Source: Sarcophilus harrisii (Eukaryota > Chordata > Mammalia > Dasyuromorphia > Dasyuridae). From it: a stretch of 64,000 bases of DNA. The position numbers and the translations under genes were made by a program. Shown piece after piece: positions 24,020 through 36,373 of this stretch (the first letter of the stretch is position 1; the number at the start of each line of letters is the position of its first letter). Location of the stretch: contig NC_045428.1 of the NCBI RefSeq assembly GCF_902635505.1, positions 216,684,301 through 216,748,300 of the forward strand. The letters run 5' to 3'. The notes beneath the pieces were generated by a model. That model worked only from the letters and a program-made list of their open reading frames with translations, did no database searches and was not told where the DNA came from.

Positions 24020-24366
24020 TTCCTGCAGATATGTCAGTAGGATTTCATTTCTATTCCTGTATGTTGAGAATTGGCTCCTTTGTGTTTCTTAGTATGTTTT
24101 GCCTTTATGAAGTTAATAGCTTAAATGCTTCTGAACTCTTTCTTACTTGGACTATATTCTTTGGAATTGGTTCCTTGTTGCACTTTCAGAGTTTCTGTCT
24201 TGCAAGATTTGCTGAATAAATCACTGTTACCTCCGTCATAAATCTTTCATGACAGTAAGAAAAAAATTAGTAGAATATTAGTTTTCCAGTTATCAATTTA
24301 GTAAATATGACTTCGATATTTTAGGAATGTATTTTATTTCGTTCTTAAAATGTTTCTTTTCTACAG
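24020..24366. other. Intron-like stretch ahead of module 5
   Basis: No repeat was recognised. It ends in a good polypyrimidine tract (tttcttttctacag) that serves exon A at 24367. Confidence 0.4.
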
Positions 24367-24458
24367 CCAAAGAATCAAGTTTCAAAAGAGAAAAGCATGA
24401 CTGCTCATGAAAACATTACATATAATGGTCCAGCCTTGACAGATTTTGAGAAAAGCAG
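24367..24458 (+). CDS. Candidate exon A, module 5 (unidentified gene)
   Basis: The acceptor is tttcttttctacag and the donor AAAAGCAG|GTACAAAT. The 92 bp read as 30 open codons plus AG: phase 0 in, phase 2 out. The translation starts PKNQVSKEKSMTAHEN and closes ALTDFEKS plus the split Arg. Both other frames have stops. The intron after it (cttctactgggttttcag) is homologous to that after other A exons. It joins exon C at 25129 in frame. The family is not recognised. Confidence 0.5.
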
Positions 24459-25128
24459 GTACAAATGTCCTTCTACTGGGTTTTCAGAATAGTATATTAT
24501 GACAGTATCTTGGTAAAGTGAAAAAGAAAATAAGATTAAACTTGATCGATGGGCCCATCATCTCTTTTTTGGAAAGATACCAGATCTAGTACATTATGCA
24601 TACAGTATAAGAGATACTATATTCATATAACATTTTGAGTATTATTATTGTGTTTCTTCAAAGACTGTGGAAATGCCTGCAATGTCTGACAAGATGCAAC
24701 TGAATGAAGAAATTCTAGATGATCAACAAAAAAGAGTAATATCAGTAATTAAAACTGATCATTAGGAGGAAAAGGAATATTCTAAAAATAGCTCCATGAA
24801 TTTATATGTAAGCATAGAAAAGAACCAGAATAAAAGAATAAACAGCAAATTAGTAAACATCCACAAAACAACAACTATACTTTGATTTGAAATTTAATCA
24901 TTCTACGAAGAGTGAGAAATGAGGGGGACACACAAGAGAATAATTGATAAGTTGTGAGTTAAAAAAAACAGTTGACTATCACATAGATTTCAATGAATGG
25001 AATCTATTATTGATAGCTAATTCAATCAATTATGTAAGTGAAAGCATTGGGATCAAAGCAAGATTCATCATACCCAAGTCAGCACACTATCTACTTTAAA
25101 CACATACACTGTTGGTTTTGTATTTCAG
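24459..25128. other. Intron of module 5, with conserved block
   Basis: It contains the intronic block shared by nearly all modules. Here 24670-24790 starts after tttcttcaaag, contains the frame EILDDQQKRVISVIK followed by a stop, and ends at ttatat|gtaagc. It may be a third, alternative exon, but its phase does not fit between A and C. Confidence 0.4.
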
Positions 25129-25137
25129 AGAAAGTAT

Positions 25138-25173
<36 letters not shown>

Positions 25174-25249
25174 GGATCTGGAAAGAATAACAATTTGGGA
25201 AGAAAAAGCCCTGAAATGGACTAGGGCATTTAAAAAGTTATGCGCCACT
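25129..25249 (+). CDS. Candidate exon C, module 5, with in-frame poly-Lys
   Basis: The acceptor is ttgtatttcag and the donor CCACT|GTGAGT. One base completes the split codon, then 40 codons are open. The reading is ESII, ten Lys from a run of 30 A (25142-25171), then LDLERITIWEEKALKW and a close at FKKLCAT. It is 27 bp longer than the 94 bp form, all explained by the A run, and it stays in phase. Exact A-run length is unreliable in most sequencing, so the frame is conditional on it. Confidence 0.45.
25142..25171. repeat. Poly(A) run of 30
   Basis: This is an uninterrupted A run inside candidate exon C of module 5. No L1 or SINE body precedes it, so it is not the tail of a recognisable insertion. 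Confidence 0.95.
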
Positions 25250-26267
25250 GTGAGTTATTCCAATTCATGGGTCCTTTATACAATTGCATTGCACAAGCAT
25301 TTATTTAGAGTGTATTTGCATGCAATCCCCAGAAAATAGGGATGTAATGAGGATGTAGGAAAGCCTCATAATGAGGGATGCTGGCAGTTTTGCTGGGCAT
25401 CTCAAAACATGAAAAGAAATGTTTTTCCAAAACAGTAATGCCTCTTTCCCTCATTTCTAGAAATTGAATTCAGGAAGAATTTGTCATGGCACTGTTATGG
25501 GATTGTTTCCACGTGACAATTTTAATAATTATTCTAATTTCAAAAGTGTCTATTGCTTGAAAACAAACACTTTTTTTAGTTTTACCACTTTGAATCACTG
25601 ATAAGAAATCATGAAAATCATCATATCAAGTGTTTTGGGGGGACTTTAGTTTATAAATCTTAATAATAAGTTATTTAAATTTTTGTTTTTCCAAACCAAG
25701 CTAATTTTCACCATTGAACAATTTCTTGTAATTCAAAAAAAATGTATGAATAATATATACATAAAAATATATAGTATGTATAAAACAAAAAGATCCATTA
25801 ATTATTCTACCACCCAAATAAGTGTGTCTGAAAGAACATACAGCATTCTGCATCATGACCTATTGCCTCATTAACAAGTTGTAGGGACTTTTTTCATTTG
25901 GTATGTTGTTCTTTAAATTTTGCAACATTTTTGCAACATTGTATAATGAATAATCAAAAAAGAGATGTGGACTATGATTTGCTTTCTGCTCATCAATTTG
26001 AGACTATTGAGCTTTGGCCCCTATTCCTGAGGATGTATAACAAAGCTGGAAATGATGTTGAAAAATAACCTTTTTTCAGACTACACCCTTTGGGGGGCTG
26101 ATTCAAAGTCGATATTTCCTTTCAATTTCGCCTTGAAAGGCATTGAGAAAATTACCTTAACTTTACACATCTTCCATTAAAAAAAACAGAACAAAATGAC
26201 AAAATATTCTCATCTCAAACATTTGAATTTTTATTCTTCTCTCCCTAAATATATCTCTTTTCTATAG
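25250..26267. other. Intron-like stretch between modules 5 and 6
   Basis: Block D1 copy 2 starts near 25618 inside it. The sequence across that point (gaaaatcatcatatcaagtg) aligns with gaaaactcatcacatcaatt at 63541, so the left border of this copy is continuous module sequence. No gene was seen. Confidence 0.45.
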
Positions 26268-26350
26268 GAAAATACTGAAACAAAAAAAATATATATATAA
26301 CTGAGGAGGAAATGATTTTATGATATTTATTGGTTCTCTCTCGCTACCAG
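26268..26350 (+). pseudogene. Candidate exon A, module 6 (copy of module 1)
   Basis: The acceptor is ttctatag and the donor ACCAG|GTACAC. Its 83 bp have the right length class (27 codons plus 2), but a stop falls right after the shortened TA tract. Several short pieces are missing compared with 3266-3378. Confidence 0.4.
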
Positions 26351-26935
26351 GTACACTTATGAACTATGCTTTCAGAAGAGTACATTCATTTATGAAACAA
26401 TGAGGCAGTATTGTAGTTGAGAAAAAAGTATTTCTTCTGCTCTGTCATTCTTTTTAATGGCTTTATCCAAATGGGAAATTATAAATGAATCAGAGAATTT
26501 AACTCAAATGACAATTCTAGTAGTATTCTGTTCTACAAAAACCGGAAGAAGAGTGAAATGTGACATGGTGAAATTGAAAAAAGTTCTAGATGATTAAACT
26601 AAAAGAATAAACCAAAGAATTGAAATTGATCAATATAAGGAAAAGGAAACTTGTAGAAACAACTATATGGCTTAGTATGAGCACCAGAAAATACAAACAG
26701 AATACAAGATTATGCATGAATTTAGAAACACTCAGGAGAGAGCTCTCTGCTTTGAATTAAAAAAGAAGTGCTATACAGTGAGGGATGGACAAAATGGTTA
26801 AGTAGACTCACAAAGAATCACTAATAGGTTGTCAATACCATATAGATAACATTGAATGGAAGACAATAGGGTTAATTCTACTCTTTTAGGAAAAGCACTC
26901 TCCATACTTAAAATACACACCTTGTTTGTGTGTAG

Positions 26936-27058
26936 CTATTTATGAGAAAGAGAATTTCAAATGTTTTTGAAAGAAAAATATTTTTCCATCAGATAAACAC
27001 GTTATGTATTATGGTAAGCCAATTATTTTTCCAACAATTGCACAAAATATACAGTATG
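26936..27058 (+). pseudogene. Candidate exon C, module 6 (copy of module 1)
   Basis: It has the same 123 bp length, acceptor (tgtgtgtag) and donor (GTATG|GTAAGAGAC) as 3972-4094, with a few substitutions. The same break relative to the open C exons is present, so that break predates the D1 duplication. Confidence 0.4.
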
Positions 27059-28416
27059 GTAAGAGACTTCAATTCATGGGTACTTTTCTCATTTCTATTC
27101 CACAAGTATTTATTCAGCTTCAGTTTTGTGCACTTTCTCCTAAATTTTGATGCAGTGAGGAATATGTAGAAGAGGTATAAAACAATTCTCCCAATGTGGG
27201 GTTACCAGCAGTTTTATTGGGAACCTCCAAACACAAAAAGAGATTTCTACAGAGGCAAAGCTACTTCTTTATTGCTAGGAATTCTGAAGGAAGAGTCCCT
27301 CACTCTTTCCCCTTTTGCATTGTCATGTTATTCTTGTCAAGTAGCAATGGTGATATGGATTCACAATTGTCCCCAAATGACTATTATGTAGTGAGTGAAA
27401 TTCTGAGAGACCAATGTGGGAATGATTGATTTATTGATGAGAGGGAAAAAGAAAGAGAACACCTTCAATCCAGGTGTTTGTTTGACAGTGCCTCATTGTG
27501 CAAAAAATTGAATAAGGGATTTAATAGGATTTAGTTTAGAATTTCCATTGTTCCCAACTATTTCTTCATTGGGGAAAAGAGTAAGGAGAAAGAATGTCCT
27601 CTGATAATCTGGATTTAGGCAGAATTTCTGCTTTCCCTTTTGTAGCCCAGATTATCCCCTCATGGTGATTAGAAACAGAGAGCATAGGGCTCATCCTCCA
27701 ATTGTGTGTACACACACAAAGTGCCCTGCTCACAGGGTAAGCTGAGAGGCTCAGTCATGGGATCCATCATATTCGTTAGAAAATTCCTGGGATCACTTCT
27801 CAATTTGAGACAAATGGAAAAGTGGAGATTTTGACAGAAAAGGAAATCTGACCAAAAATGAAATGAGAGCCTTAGAATGCATTTATTAATTTTGCTCATT
27901 TCCCTCATGCATTGGGCACATGTCTCCTCCATGAGTGACTGAGAGAACAATTATCAAGTTTCAGGAGTGGCTCATCATGATGGATAGGATAACAAAAGAT
28001 TTGCAATTACCAAGCACTTCCTCACAGGGATTTAACCATGAAACATCAATGATTTATCCTATGGGAAGAGTGTGAGGGAGGAAGAGAGGACTGGTCAGAT
28101 GCATTGCCAAAAATCCCTAGGGGACTTGAAGTCCCTTAATCAGGCCCAACAGAATGAAGGCAAGGGAAGAAGTGTGGAAATGGAAGAGCGGTTGTGTTAA
28201 AGCCCATTTCCAATGTTGGTTCATTAGATGTTCCATACTCATAGGTTCTTCCATGAAGGGTGCTAAAAAAGAATGTATACTTCCTTTAGAAATCTTTTCT
28301 GCTTGAAAAAAATTTCTCATAGAACCGTAAGGTAAAGTAGTCTCTCCTCAAATATGTGGATTTTCATTTCTTTAAAAAAAATTCATTCTTTTTCTAAAAA
28401 TGTTTTTTCCCTAAAG
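27059..28416. other. Intron-like stretch between modules 6 and 7
   Basis: It matches 4095-5455. It includes a small palindrome gtgtgtacacac near 27704. No gene was seen. Confidence 0.45.
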
Positions 28417-28517
28417 AAAAATATTAAGGAGAATAAAGATATCACCACAAAGAAAAATGTAATGGAAAAGAAAAACATTTATGAAATTTCCACATTTATT
28501 TATCTTTGGAACAAAAG
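28417..28517 (+). CDS. Candidate exon A, module 7 (unidentified gene)
   Basis: The acceptor is ttccctaaag and the donor AAAAG|GTATAGTC. The 101 bp give 33 open codons plus AG, phase 0 in and phase 2 out. It starts KNIKENKDITTKKN and closes TFIYLWNK plus split Arg, closely matching the exon at 62324. No C exon follows within this module, which runs into module 8, so its splice partner is unclear. Confidence 0.45.
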
Positions 28518-29145
28518 GTATAGTCTTGTCATACTAATGGGATTTCAGAAGGTGGGATGTTTCTGGAAAAAACTGTGGCAGATCCTTGTGAATTTACAAA
28601 AAATAATTATATCCCCCACTTTTGCCCCTTTGTCGTTTATCCCTTTTATTGTGAAAATACTAAATAGGAGTGCATTATGCTAATAAGTAAAAAGGGAGGT
28701 TATGTTCAAATAACATTTCTAGTACTATTCTTTTGTTACTCCCCAAACCTAGATATGACTAAAAAAATTAACTGGAGAAGTTAATAAAATTCTGGCTGTT
28801 CTTCTGTCTGAAGTAATTCTAGATCATCCACAAAGAAGAACAACAGCAACTGAAATTGATCTATATGAGGTAAAAAGAAAATTGTTTTAGGAGAACAGCA
28901 ATTGAAATTGATCTATATGAGGAAAAAAGAAAATTCTAGAAACATCTCTGAACTGTGTGAACCACAAAACCCAAATCTCAGAATAATAGAATAGAGATTA
29001 ATTTTTTTTAGTTTGGATTAAAAGGGAAATATTATCTAGAGAGTGATGAATGCACAGAAGGTTAAATGGGAAGGGCCAAACATCACAGTAATGGAGCCTT
29101 GCATTGAAGACAAAAATATGAGTGATTAAAATATCAATCCTGAAG

Positions 29146-29239
29146 AAAATTCGAAAACCACTCCTGAAGTTAAAATATCTACAGAATATAGGTTTAATAT
29201 CTCTATGAGAAAGAATTTGGCAGAACTCTTGATTTACAG
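29146..29239 (+). pseudogene. Candidate exon A, module 8
   Basis: It ends TTTACAG|GTACATTG. The frame ending in phase 2 is open and closes KNLAELLIY plus split Arg. The apparent acceptor (cctgaag) is weak, and the start phase from that site does not match the other A exons by one base. No C exon follows before L1 sequence at 29960. Confidence 0.35.
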
Positions 29240-29960
29240 GTACATTGATTTATGATTAATGGTATTTCATAACTCTGCAAATTTTTTCATTAAACAAAAT
29301 GACAGTATCCTGGTGAACGTCCACAAGTAACACTGGACACCATTTATATCCCTGTCATCACTTTACTGGCAAAATACCATCTGGTGTGCAATACAGAAAC
29401 AAATTTAAAAAGAAATTATGCTCTACAAAGATTTTACAAATAATCCTTTCTTTGTTCAAAATCTGGAGAGGCCTAGAATGTTTGACAAGTTGAGAGCCTC
29501 AGAAAAAAATTCTTGATCACACATTCAGAATTCAAATGGATCAATATGAAGAAAATCTAGAAATATATCTGCATTGTTTTGATTACAACAAAACATAAAA
29601 CTAGAACAAAATATTTTGGTATAGTTCAGAAGCTACTGATAATGAATATAGATGCATTCAATTCAAAGAGAAATAGGATACAGAAATGAATGGATAAAAT
29701 TTTCAAAATGACACTCAAGAGAATGTACTTAGCTGATGTGAAGACTGAGGAATAGTTTGGTTTCTCAAAAATGTAAGTGACATTAGGACTGATGACACTA
29801 TAAATTGAGAATTAACATTTATGTGGATTGTGTTCAGTGATGGGTTAAGTTTATATTCATCAACGATTTTGATGACAAATTGTTCCATATAGAATAGCGT
29901 TAAGAAATATATTAAAAGGAAATATTTTTTGAATTCTCCTTTATGACTCGAGTGATTATC
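29240..29960. other. Intron-like stretch after module 8
   Basis: It matches 6178-6880. The conserved intronic block is at about 29500-29590 (aatggatcaatatgaag). An open frame of about 118 codons on the minus strand covers it but has no copy-to-copy support. Confidence 0.4.
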
Positions 29961-30250
29961 AAAAAATAAAGGTCTTCTTTGAAGCAGAATAGATCCAAGA
30001 GAACATTGTTCAAAACAAGAATACATAATGATCCATTGTATTAGACTTTCCCCAACAATGAAGTGATTCAAGGGATTCCAAGTCTTGTGATGGAGAAAGG
30101 ATCTGATGAGAGAGAATTGGGGACTATATGGATCACAGATAGTAGTTTCAATTTTTTTTTTTGTTTGTTTGTTGTTTTTCTTTCTGTTTTCCTTTTGATC
30201 TGATTTTTCTTATTAACCAACACATTTCTCCCCAATTTGTTATACAATTC
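29960..30250 (+). mobile_element. L1 3' UTR fragment, sense (D1 copy 2)
   Basis: It corresponds to 6880-7225, with gagaacattgttcaaaac and tgatccattgtattagac. Several short pieces are missing relative to the first copy. Confidence 0.65.
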
Positions 30251-30284
30251 TACAATGTCTAAATCACAAATATTTTTGACTGAA

Positions 30285-31920
30285 CCTTGATAGATGGTAG
30301 GAGTTGATTATGTTTTGTTTTTGCTTAAAAACCAGCCCAGCAATTTTTTAAAAATAGTAGTTCTTATTCAAGAAGCTGGAAAAAAGGGTTTCAAACATTT
30401 ATCACTATAGTAATTACCTAATATGTCTTAAATATAATTCCAATGACCATCATTCTATATTATTTTTTTCCTTCTTGGTTTTGAGCTTTTTTAAATAGGT
30501 TTTATGATAAAATATGCAAAGATAATTTTCAAAATTTACTTTGGCAAAACCTTGTATTCCAAAATTTTCTTCCTTTCTTTCCCCCACCCCCTCTAGATAG
30601 CAAGTTATCCAATATATGTTAAATATATACAATTAATCTTCTAAACATATTTCCATTTTATCAATACTCATTTCTTAGGCTTCAAATATGAGGGTTCCTT
30701 CTTTAAAATATTGTTTTGTTCTATTATGGCTAGGGATTTTTTGTTTTTTCTTCATGACCCTAGATATTCTAAATGTTAGGTGAATTCAGTTAATATAGTT
30801 TCAATTTAAAAAATATTTTTGACAAGTTGATTTTTGACACCAAAATAAGTAGGGATTTGGCAGAAATGTAATTTTTATTGTATTAGCTCAGTCTAGATAT
30901 TAGTAATTTATCTTTTTCCAAATGTTTGGATCTGATTTTAAATTTTATTGCAGTTGTGTTCATAAAATTCCTGGGTTTGTCTTGGTAGGTACACTTCCAA
31001 AATTTTAGATGTTTCATAGTTATTTTAAATGGGATTTCTCTGTTAGTGCTCGGCTTTGTTGGTAACCTAGAAATGTTGATGATTTTTGTGTATTTTTTTT
31101 CCTACAACTTTATTACAGTTAATTGTTTCTAATCTATTATTTGGGATTCTTGAAAAAAAAACCCAAACATCTGAAAGAGGATAGTTTATTTTCATTAGTT
31201 AAGGAATTTTTCCTTTTTATTCTTCTTTGGCCAAATTAACAGTTCTGGTAGAATATAATAATAAGTGATAAAAAGGGATCTTTGTTATACATCTACTCTT
31301 AAATGGAAATGTTGTATCTTATTGTGAATTAATAAATTCTGGCTAATTATTTTAGGTAATTATAACTTATTTTCAAGAAAATCCATTTATTCCTAAATTT
31401 TCTAGTCTTTTTATTAGGAAAATTTTATTAGGAAAACTGTTCCTGTTTTTTAAATTTTATTTTTTCATTTACAATTAGCTTTTTGTTAGATTTATTTTAA
31501 ATTGTGTTATAAAAGTTTTCATTATCTTGGACGGCTCTGTAATGCTGGCATCAGTCCCCCTTGGTCAGAGTAGATTATCTTGGTGATTATTATTGCAAAA
31601 CATTTTAGTTAAGATTTTTAAAATATTCATATTCTTTATCATATTTATCATATATCATGAATGCCAATATTCTTTAGGGAACTTTATTTATTGCTCTGTT
31701 TTGCTCTTCCAAGTTCAGGTATCAGCACCAAAATTACAATCAAAAAAGGAATTTGCATGATCTTTTATTATCTCCCAAATATTTTATGGTATTGAATTAA
31801 TTAATTAATAAATTTTATTTATTATAATTATGTAGTATTGAATGTTTTATTATTATTTAAACCGGGCAATTGGATTTTTTTTCTTGGGAAGTTAATTGAT
31901 GGCTTCTTCAATTTCTTTTT
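30285..31920 (-). mobile_element. L1 ORF2 3' half, antisense (D1 copy 2)
   Basis: It corresponds to 7240-8830, with a T-rich L1 3'-end piece nested at about 30455-30740. The end ttaattgatggcttcttcaa is clearer here than in copy 1. Confidence 0.7.
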
Positions 31921-32335
31921 TTTTTTAATTATCAATGTATTTTATTTTTCCAAATACATACAAATATAGTTTTCAAGATTTCTTTTTGTAAGACTTGTAT
32001 TTTAATTTTTTTTTTTTTGCCTCTTTTCCTTGCCTACCCATTTCCCAAAACAGCAAGCAATCTGATAAAGGTTAAATATGTATTTGTCTTTTAAAATGTA
32101 TTTCCATATTTGTCTTATTGTGCGAGAAAAATCAAACCAAAAGTGAAAAACACATTATAAACAAACAAAAAAGATGAAAATACTATGCTTTGGTGCATAT
32201 TCAATCTCCATAGTTCTCTCTTAGGATGCAGTTGGCATTTTCCCATCTGTTTATATATGTCCCCTCCTATTGCCCCAAGAAAAGATACATTTCTCAAAAA
32301 TTACAAATGCCATTTTCCCATCTTCAGGTAGAAAC
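31920..32335 (-). mobile_element. L1 3' UTR fragment, antisense (D1 copy 2)
   Basis: It begins with a T run (tail) and contains gcaagcaatctgataaagg and ctccatagttctctc. It corresponds to 8830-9185. Confidence 0.7.
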
Positions 32336-33500
32336 AGTTTAACCTTTAAACAATATATATTTTTCCCCATTTTACCTTTTGCTGGATTCTTTCAATGACT
32401 ATTTTGCCTTCCAGTTTTGAAATACCAGGTCAGTTTTCTTTGATCTCTTGAAGAATGCTATCCAGGCTCTCTTTTTTATTGGTCATTTTTTTTCAGATAG
32501 ACTAATCATTTTAAAATCATGTCTCCTGGATCTATTTTCCAGCTCAGCTGTTTTTCCAATGAGGTATTTTACATTTTCTTCCTTTTTTTTCATTCTTTTG
32601 ATTTTACTGACTTAGTCCCTAAGAGTCAAGTTCAATTTATCTGGTTCTACTTTTATGGGATTTTCTTCCATTAAATTTGTATGTCTTTTCATTTGATTGT
32701 TTACTTTGAAGGTGTTTTATTCAGTGGTTTTTATTTTTTTGTTTTTGTTTTGTTTTTTTTTTTTTGCATTTAGTCCATTAAAAAAAAAAACAAAATTTTT
32801 TTTCCCAAATTTGACCTCTCTCTTGTTTACTTCATTCTTTTCCCAGTCTTTCTTTACCCTCTTATTTGCCTTTTTGAAAATCTTTCATAAGCCTTTCCAA
32901 GAGGCCCTTTGGGCTTGAGATCAACTATCATCTTTGATTTTCCCAATGGACATTTTGTCCTCATTTGAGGGGGCTTTGGTTTTTCTGTCATCCCAGTAGC
33001 TTTGCAGGCTTTTTTCGTTTTTTTGCCATTTTTTTCCCAGATATGTGACTTTTTATGTTGAACACTGCTCCTGGGTGCAGCTGTCCCAAGCTTTGTGAGC
33101 CTGAGCCTCGGCTTGAGCAGTTTGTTTGGGTCTGTCAGCAGGGCAGTTATTTTGTCTCCAGGGAGCCTGATTTCCAGGGCTTGAATTTGCCTGGGACCGT
33201 CCCTGGTTCTCTGGCACTGGGGACAGAGGATCTCAGTTTCTGATCTGCTGTGACTAAGACCCTCTCACTGGCTTTCCTGAACACCATCTGAGCTGGGCTG
33301 AATACCCCCTTTCCCTTAGCGACACTGACCTTTCTTGAAATCCTTCTATCTGTCTTGAGGAGGAGAATAGTTTCTTTTAATCAGACTCTGTCAGAGATTT
33401 GGTTTTGTGGTATTTGAAGGAACCTGGGAAAGCTTGAGCAGCTTCCTGGCTTCCCTCCACCATCCCTCTGCCATCTCTCTGCGATGCCTCCACCATCTTG
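32335..33500 (-). mobile_element. L1 ORF1 and first 5' UTR, antisense (D1 copy 2)
   Basis: It corresponds to 9185-10400. The GC-rich 5' UTR part (33055-33500) ends at cctccaccatcttggc. Confidence 0.6.
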
Positions 33501-33519
33501 GCTCCACCTTCAGAACTGC

Positions 33520-34265
33520 CATAACTCTCATTTCTTTCTCTCATTTTCTTCTACCTCTCTGGACTTGATTTTTATAATTCTCTCTGAGCTCTTCACCAAA
33601 TCTTTTGAGCTTGAGACCATTTCATGTTCCCCTTTCCAATTTCACATATACGCCTGATACTTTTGCTGTCCTTTGGTCATTTTATGTTCTGATCTTCCTT
33701 GTTACCACGGCAGCTTTCCATATATAGGACTCTTTATGCTTTTCTTTTTTAATATAAAAGTTAAGCACTGCTCTCAGTGCCCAGGAGACACTGTCCTCTT
33801 TCTTTTCAAGGGAGAAAGGGGCATATTTCTGGTTTTCTGAGCAGGGAGCAGCAGTGCTTCCAGCTTTCCCTCTGGGCTGGATTAGACTGGCCTAGACTCA
33901 CCGATGGGCTGTCAGCTTGCCTTCTGTGCTTGGATTGAAGTCTCATAGCTAGCCTGCTGACCCACTGACACTCTGGGCTAGGACCAAGGGGACTCAAATG
34001 CTGATCTGTATTGTGGCTAAAATCTCCTCCCAGATTCCCTGCATCCTGCTTTTAGTGGGTCCTGCTCCCTTTTTAGCCAAGTGACACAGACTTTCCTGAA
34101 GTCCTTCAACAATATCCTAAGTTCGAAAATGGCTTCTCTCTGAATTTTTGTGTGTTCTGTTCCTCCAGAATTCAGTTAGAGACTTGAGTTAGCTTTGTGA
34201 CCAAGGGAAACTGTAAAGAACTCTGGCAACTGCGTGGATTTTCTCCACCATCTTGCCTCTACTGT
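33520..34265 (-). mobile_element. Second L1 5' end, antisense (D1 copy 2)
   Basis: It corresponds to 10401-11075 and is better preserved. The GC-rich part runs from about 33770 to tctccaccatcttgcc near 34255. Confidence 0.6.
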
Positions 34266-34680
34266 TTACATGCTTATTAATTTTCATGTTTACTTTTCTG
34301 TATATGTCTTGAATCTCCTAAGTTTGCACTTTAATATTTCCTTGTACTTCTAGTCTTTCTAATTTTTTCTGAATAAATTATTCTTTCCCATAAGCCTACT
34401 CTTTTAGATGAAAGGATTCTGAGGGCTTTGCTCTCTTACAGAGCAAGATGCAAAATCAAACGCAAGCTTGATTACTGCATTTTCTAATTTGAATTTTTCC
34501 TAAGAGCTTGTGGTTACACCCACATACAGGGCACGCACAGGCACACATGGACACACACAAACACATAGATATAGCTGGCTAGATAGATAGGTAGTTATTT
34601 TTTAACCTAGACCTTCTGCATGCATATAGGCTAAATGCTTCTAAAAATTTTCATTGTTTTATTGCATTTCAAGTTTTTAA
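34266..34680. other. Unassigned stretch with short CA/GATA runs
   Basis: It corresponds to 11076-11430. It contains acacatggacacacacaaac and a short tagatagatagg run. No gene was seen. Confidence 0.4.
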
Positions 34681-35200
34681 TAAGAAAATTATTTCTATTT
34701 CTACTCTCCCTTCTGGAACAAGGATTCGTTCTTTGAGAAAAATTGCTGGAGTATTTGGAAAATAATATAGCAGAAAGTAGACAGCAACAAATACCTAACA
34801 CCCTATGACTAGATAATGTCTAAATGGGCTCATGACTTAGACAAAGAGGGTGAAAGTATAAGCAAATTAGGAGAACAAGGGATTGTGTACCTCTCAGATC
34901 TCTGGAGAAAAGAATTTTTGACCAAATAAGAACCAGTAAACATTATGAAATGGAAAATGGATAAGTTGTTGTTTATACTAAATTTAAAAAGTTTTGTTCA
35001 AACAAAACCAAAGAGCCAACATTAGAAGGGAAGCAGAAAGTCTGGAAACCATTTTACAGCCAGTGTTTCTAATAAAGGTCTCATTTCTAAACTATATAAA
35101 GAATTGACTCAAATTTATAAGAATACAAACTATTCTCCACCAGATAGATATTCAAAAGATATGACAAGTTTCAGACAATGGAATGAAAGCCATTTCTAAT
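34680..35200 (+). mobile_element. L1 ORF2 3' part, sense (D1 copy 2)
   Basis: The landmarks are taataaaggtctcatttct, atgacaagtttcagacaatg and ggaagcagaaagtctgg, all sense ORF2 C-terminal text. It corresponds to 11430-11900. Confidence 0.7.
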
Positions 35201-35465
35201 TTAAAAAGCTCCAAATCAGTATTGATTATCCTATTCACCGCCACTGTTGGACACCTCGGACTTGTACCAGGGGATGTCTGTGGATATGGGACAGAAATCC
35301 TTTTCTGTAAGACTTGGGACCCAGATTCTGACCTTGAAATACTCCTTGAACATGGTCTTTCTGAATTCCTACTAGGTTAGCAATGAAAAGTTCTGAAATC
35401 ATAGTTTCCACCAGAAGGTTTTATGAACTCTAAAGAGCACCCTATGCTGCCACCACAAAGTTTTC

Positions 35466-35620
35466 AAATACTTGGGAGTCTGCCAACACACACAACAGAA
35501 CAACATGAACACAATTACCAAACACTTTTCACATGAATACAATTTGAAAAAAATGGAAGAAATGTTAAAGGCTCATTGGGAGGGAAAGCCACTATGATGA
35601 AAAATAAAAATTTTTTTTAA
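35466..35620 (+). repeat. Inverted repeat, arm 1 (155 bp, L1-derived)
   Basis: It starts aaatacttgggagtctgcca and ends near ggaaagccactatgatgaaa plus an A/T run. Its reverse complement matches 36374-36528 almost letter for letter. It derives from L1 ORF2 in sense orientation. The loop between the arms is about 753 bp. Confidence 0.85.
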
Positions 35621-36373
35621 CTTCCTGAACCCCAAGTCAATAGAAACAAGAAATCACACTTTCTCTTTAAGGCTTTCAGCACTCTACCATGAATATTACC
35701 ATCCAGGTGGTGCTGGTCCTCTTTTATTAATTACATCACTGATATTTTGAAAGCTGTACTACACATATCAAATAAGATTAGGCCCTTCTCCAGGACATTC
35801 TCCATCTTGATCTGATTGCTTGTGATCAGAGGGAGTGACTCTGAAGATGTCACTGAGAGAGGTGATAACTATACTCCAGTTCCAGGGAAATCTGAGTATG
35901 GACAGTAGAGTAGGGAGCTCAGAGGTATTTCCTTTCTGCCCATTATTATAGCAAAGGAAATTGCTAATAGAAAAATGAGGGAACATATACAGATTAGGTT
36001 ATACACAAAAATACAGGATTAGAATGTGAAGGCAGCAGGCCTATGCATGAAAATTTTTTAGGGAACTTGTGTTTTCTTCTATTGCTGTATAATTTACTTC
36101 TTTCTTTCTTTCTTCTTTCCTTCCTCCCTTTCTTTTCTCTTCCTCTTCTTCTACTTCTCCACCTTCATTTTCATTTTTGCTTCTTACTTCTTTTCTGTTT
36201 TCTTTTTGTCCTCCTCCTTATTGTCTTCCATACATCTTCCTCTTCCCTTTCCTCTCCTTCATTATGCCTGATTTCACTGATAATTTAAACTATTTCTTCT
36301 TCTAGATTTATTTTGATTAAATTTTAGCTCTATAAAATGATATTTTGGTGATTTGATTACGATACTATACTCA
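35621..36373. other. Loop of the inverted repeat
   Basis: It holds unassigned sequence (tgttactccagttcc-like text near 35870, caggacattctccatcttg near 35791) and the CT-rich tract at 36095-36260. No gene was seen. Confidence 0.45.

Noticed and set aside
29715-30071. A 118-codon minus-strand frame over intron-like and L1 sequence
   Set aside because: The copy at 6600-6990 does not keep the frame, and part of it is L1 3' UTR.
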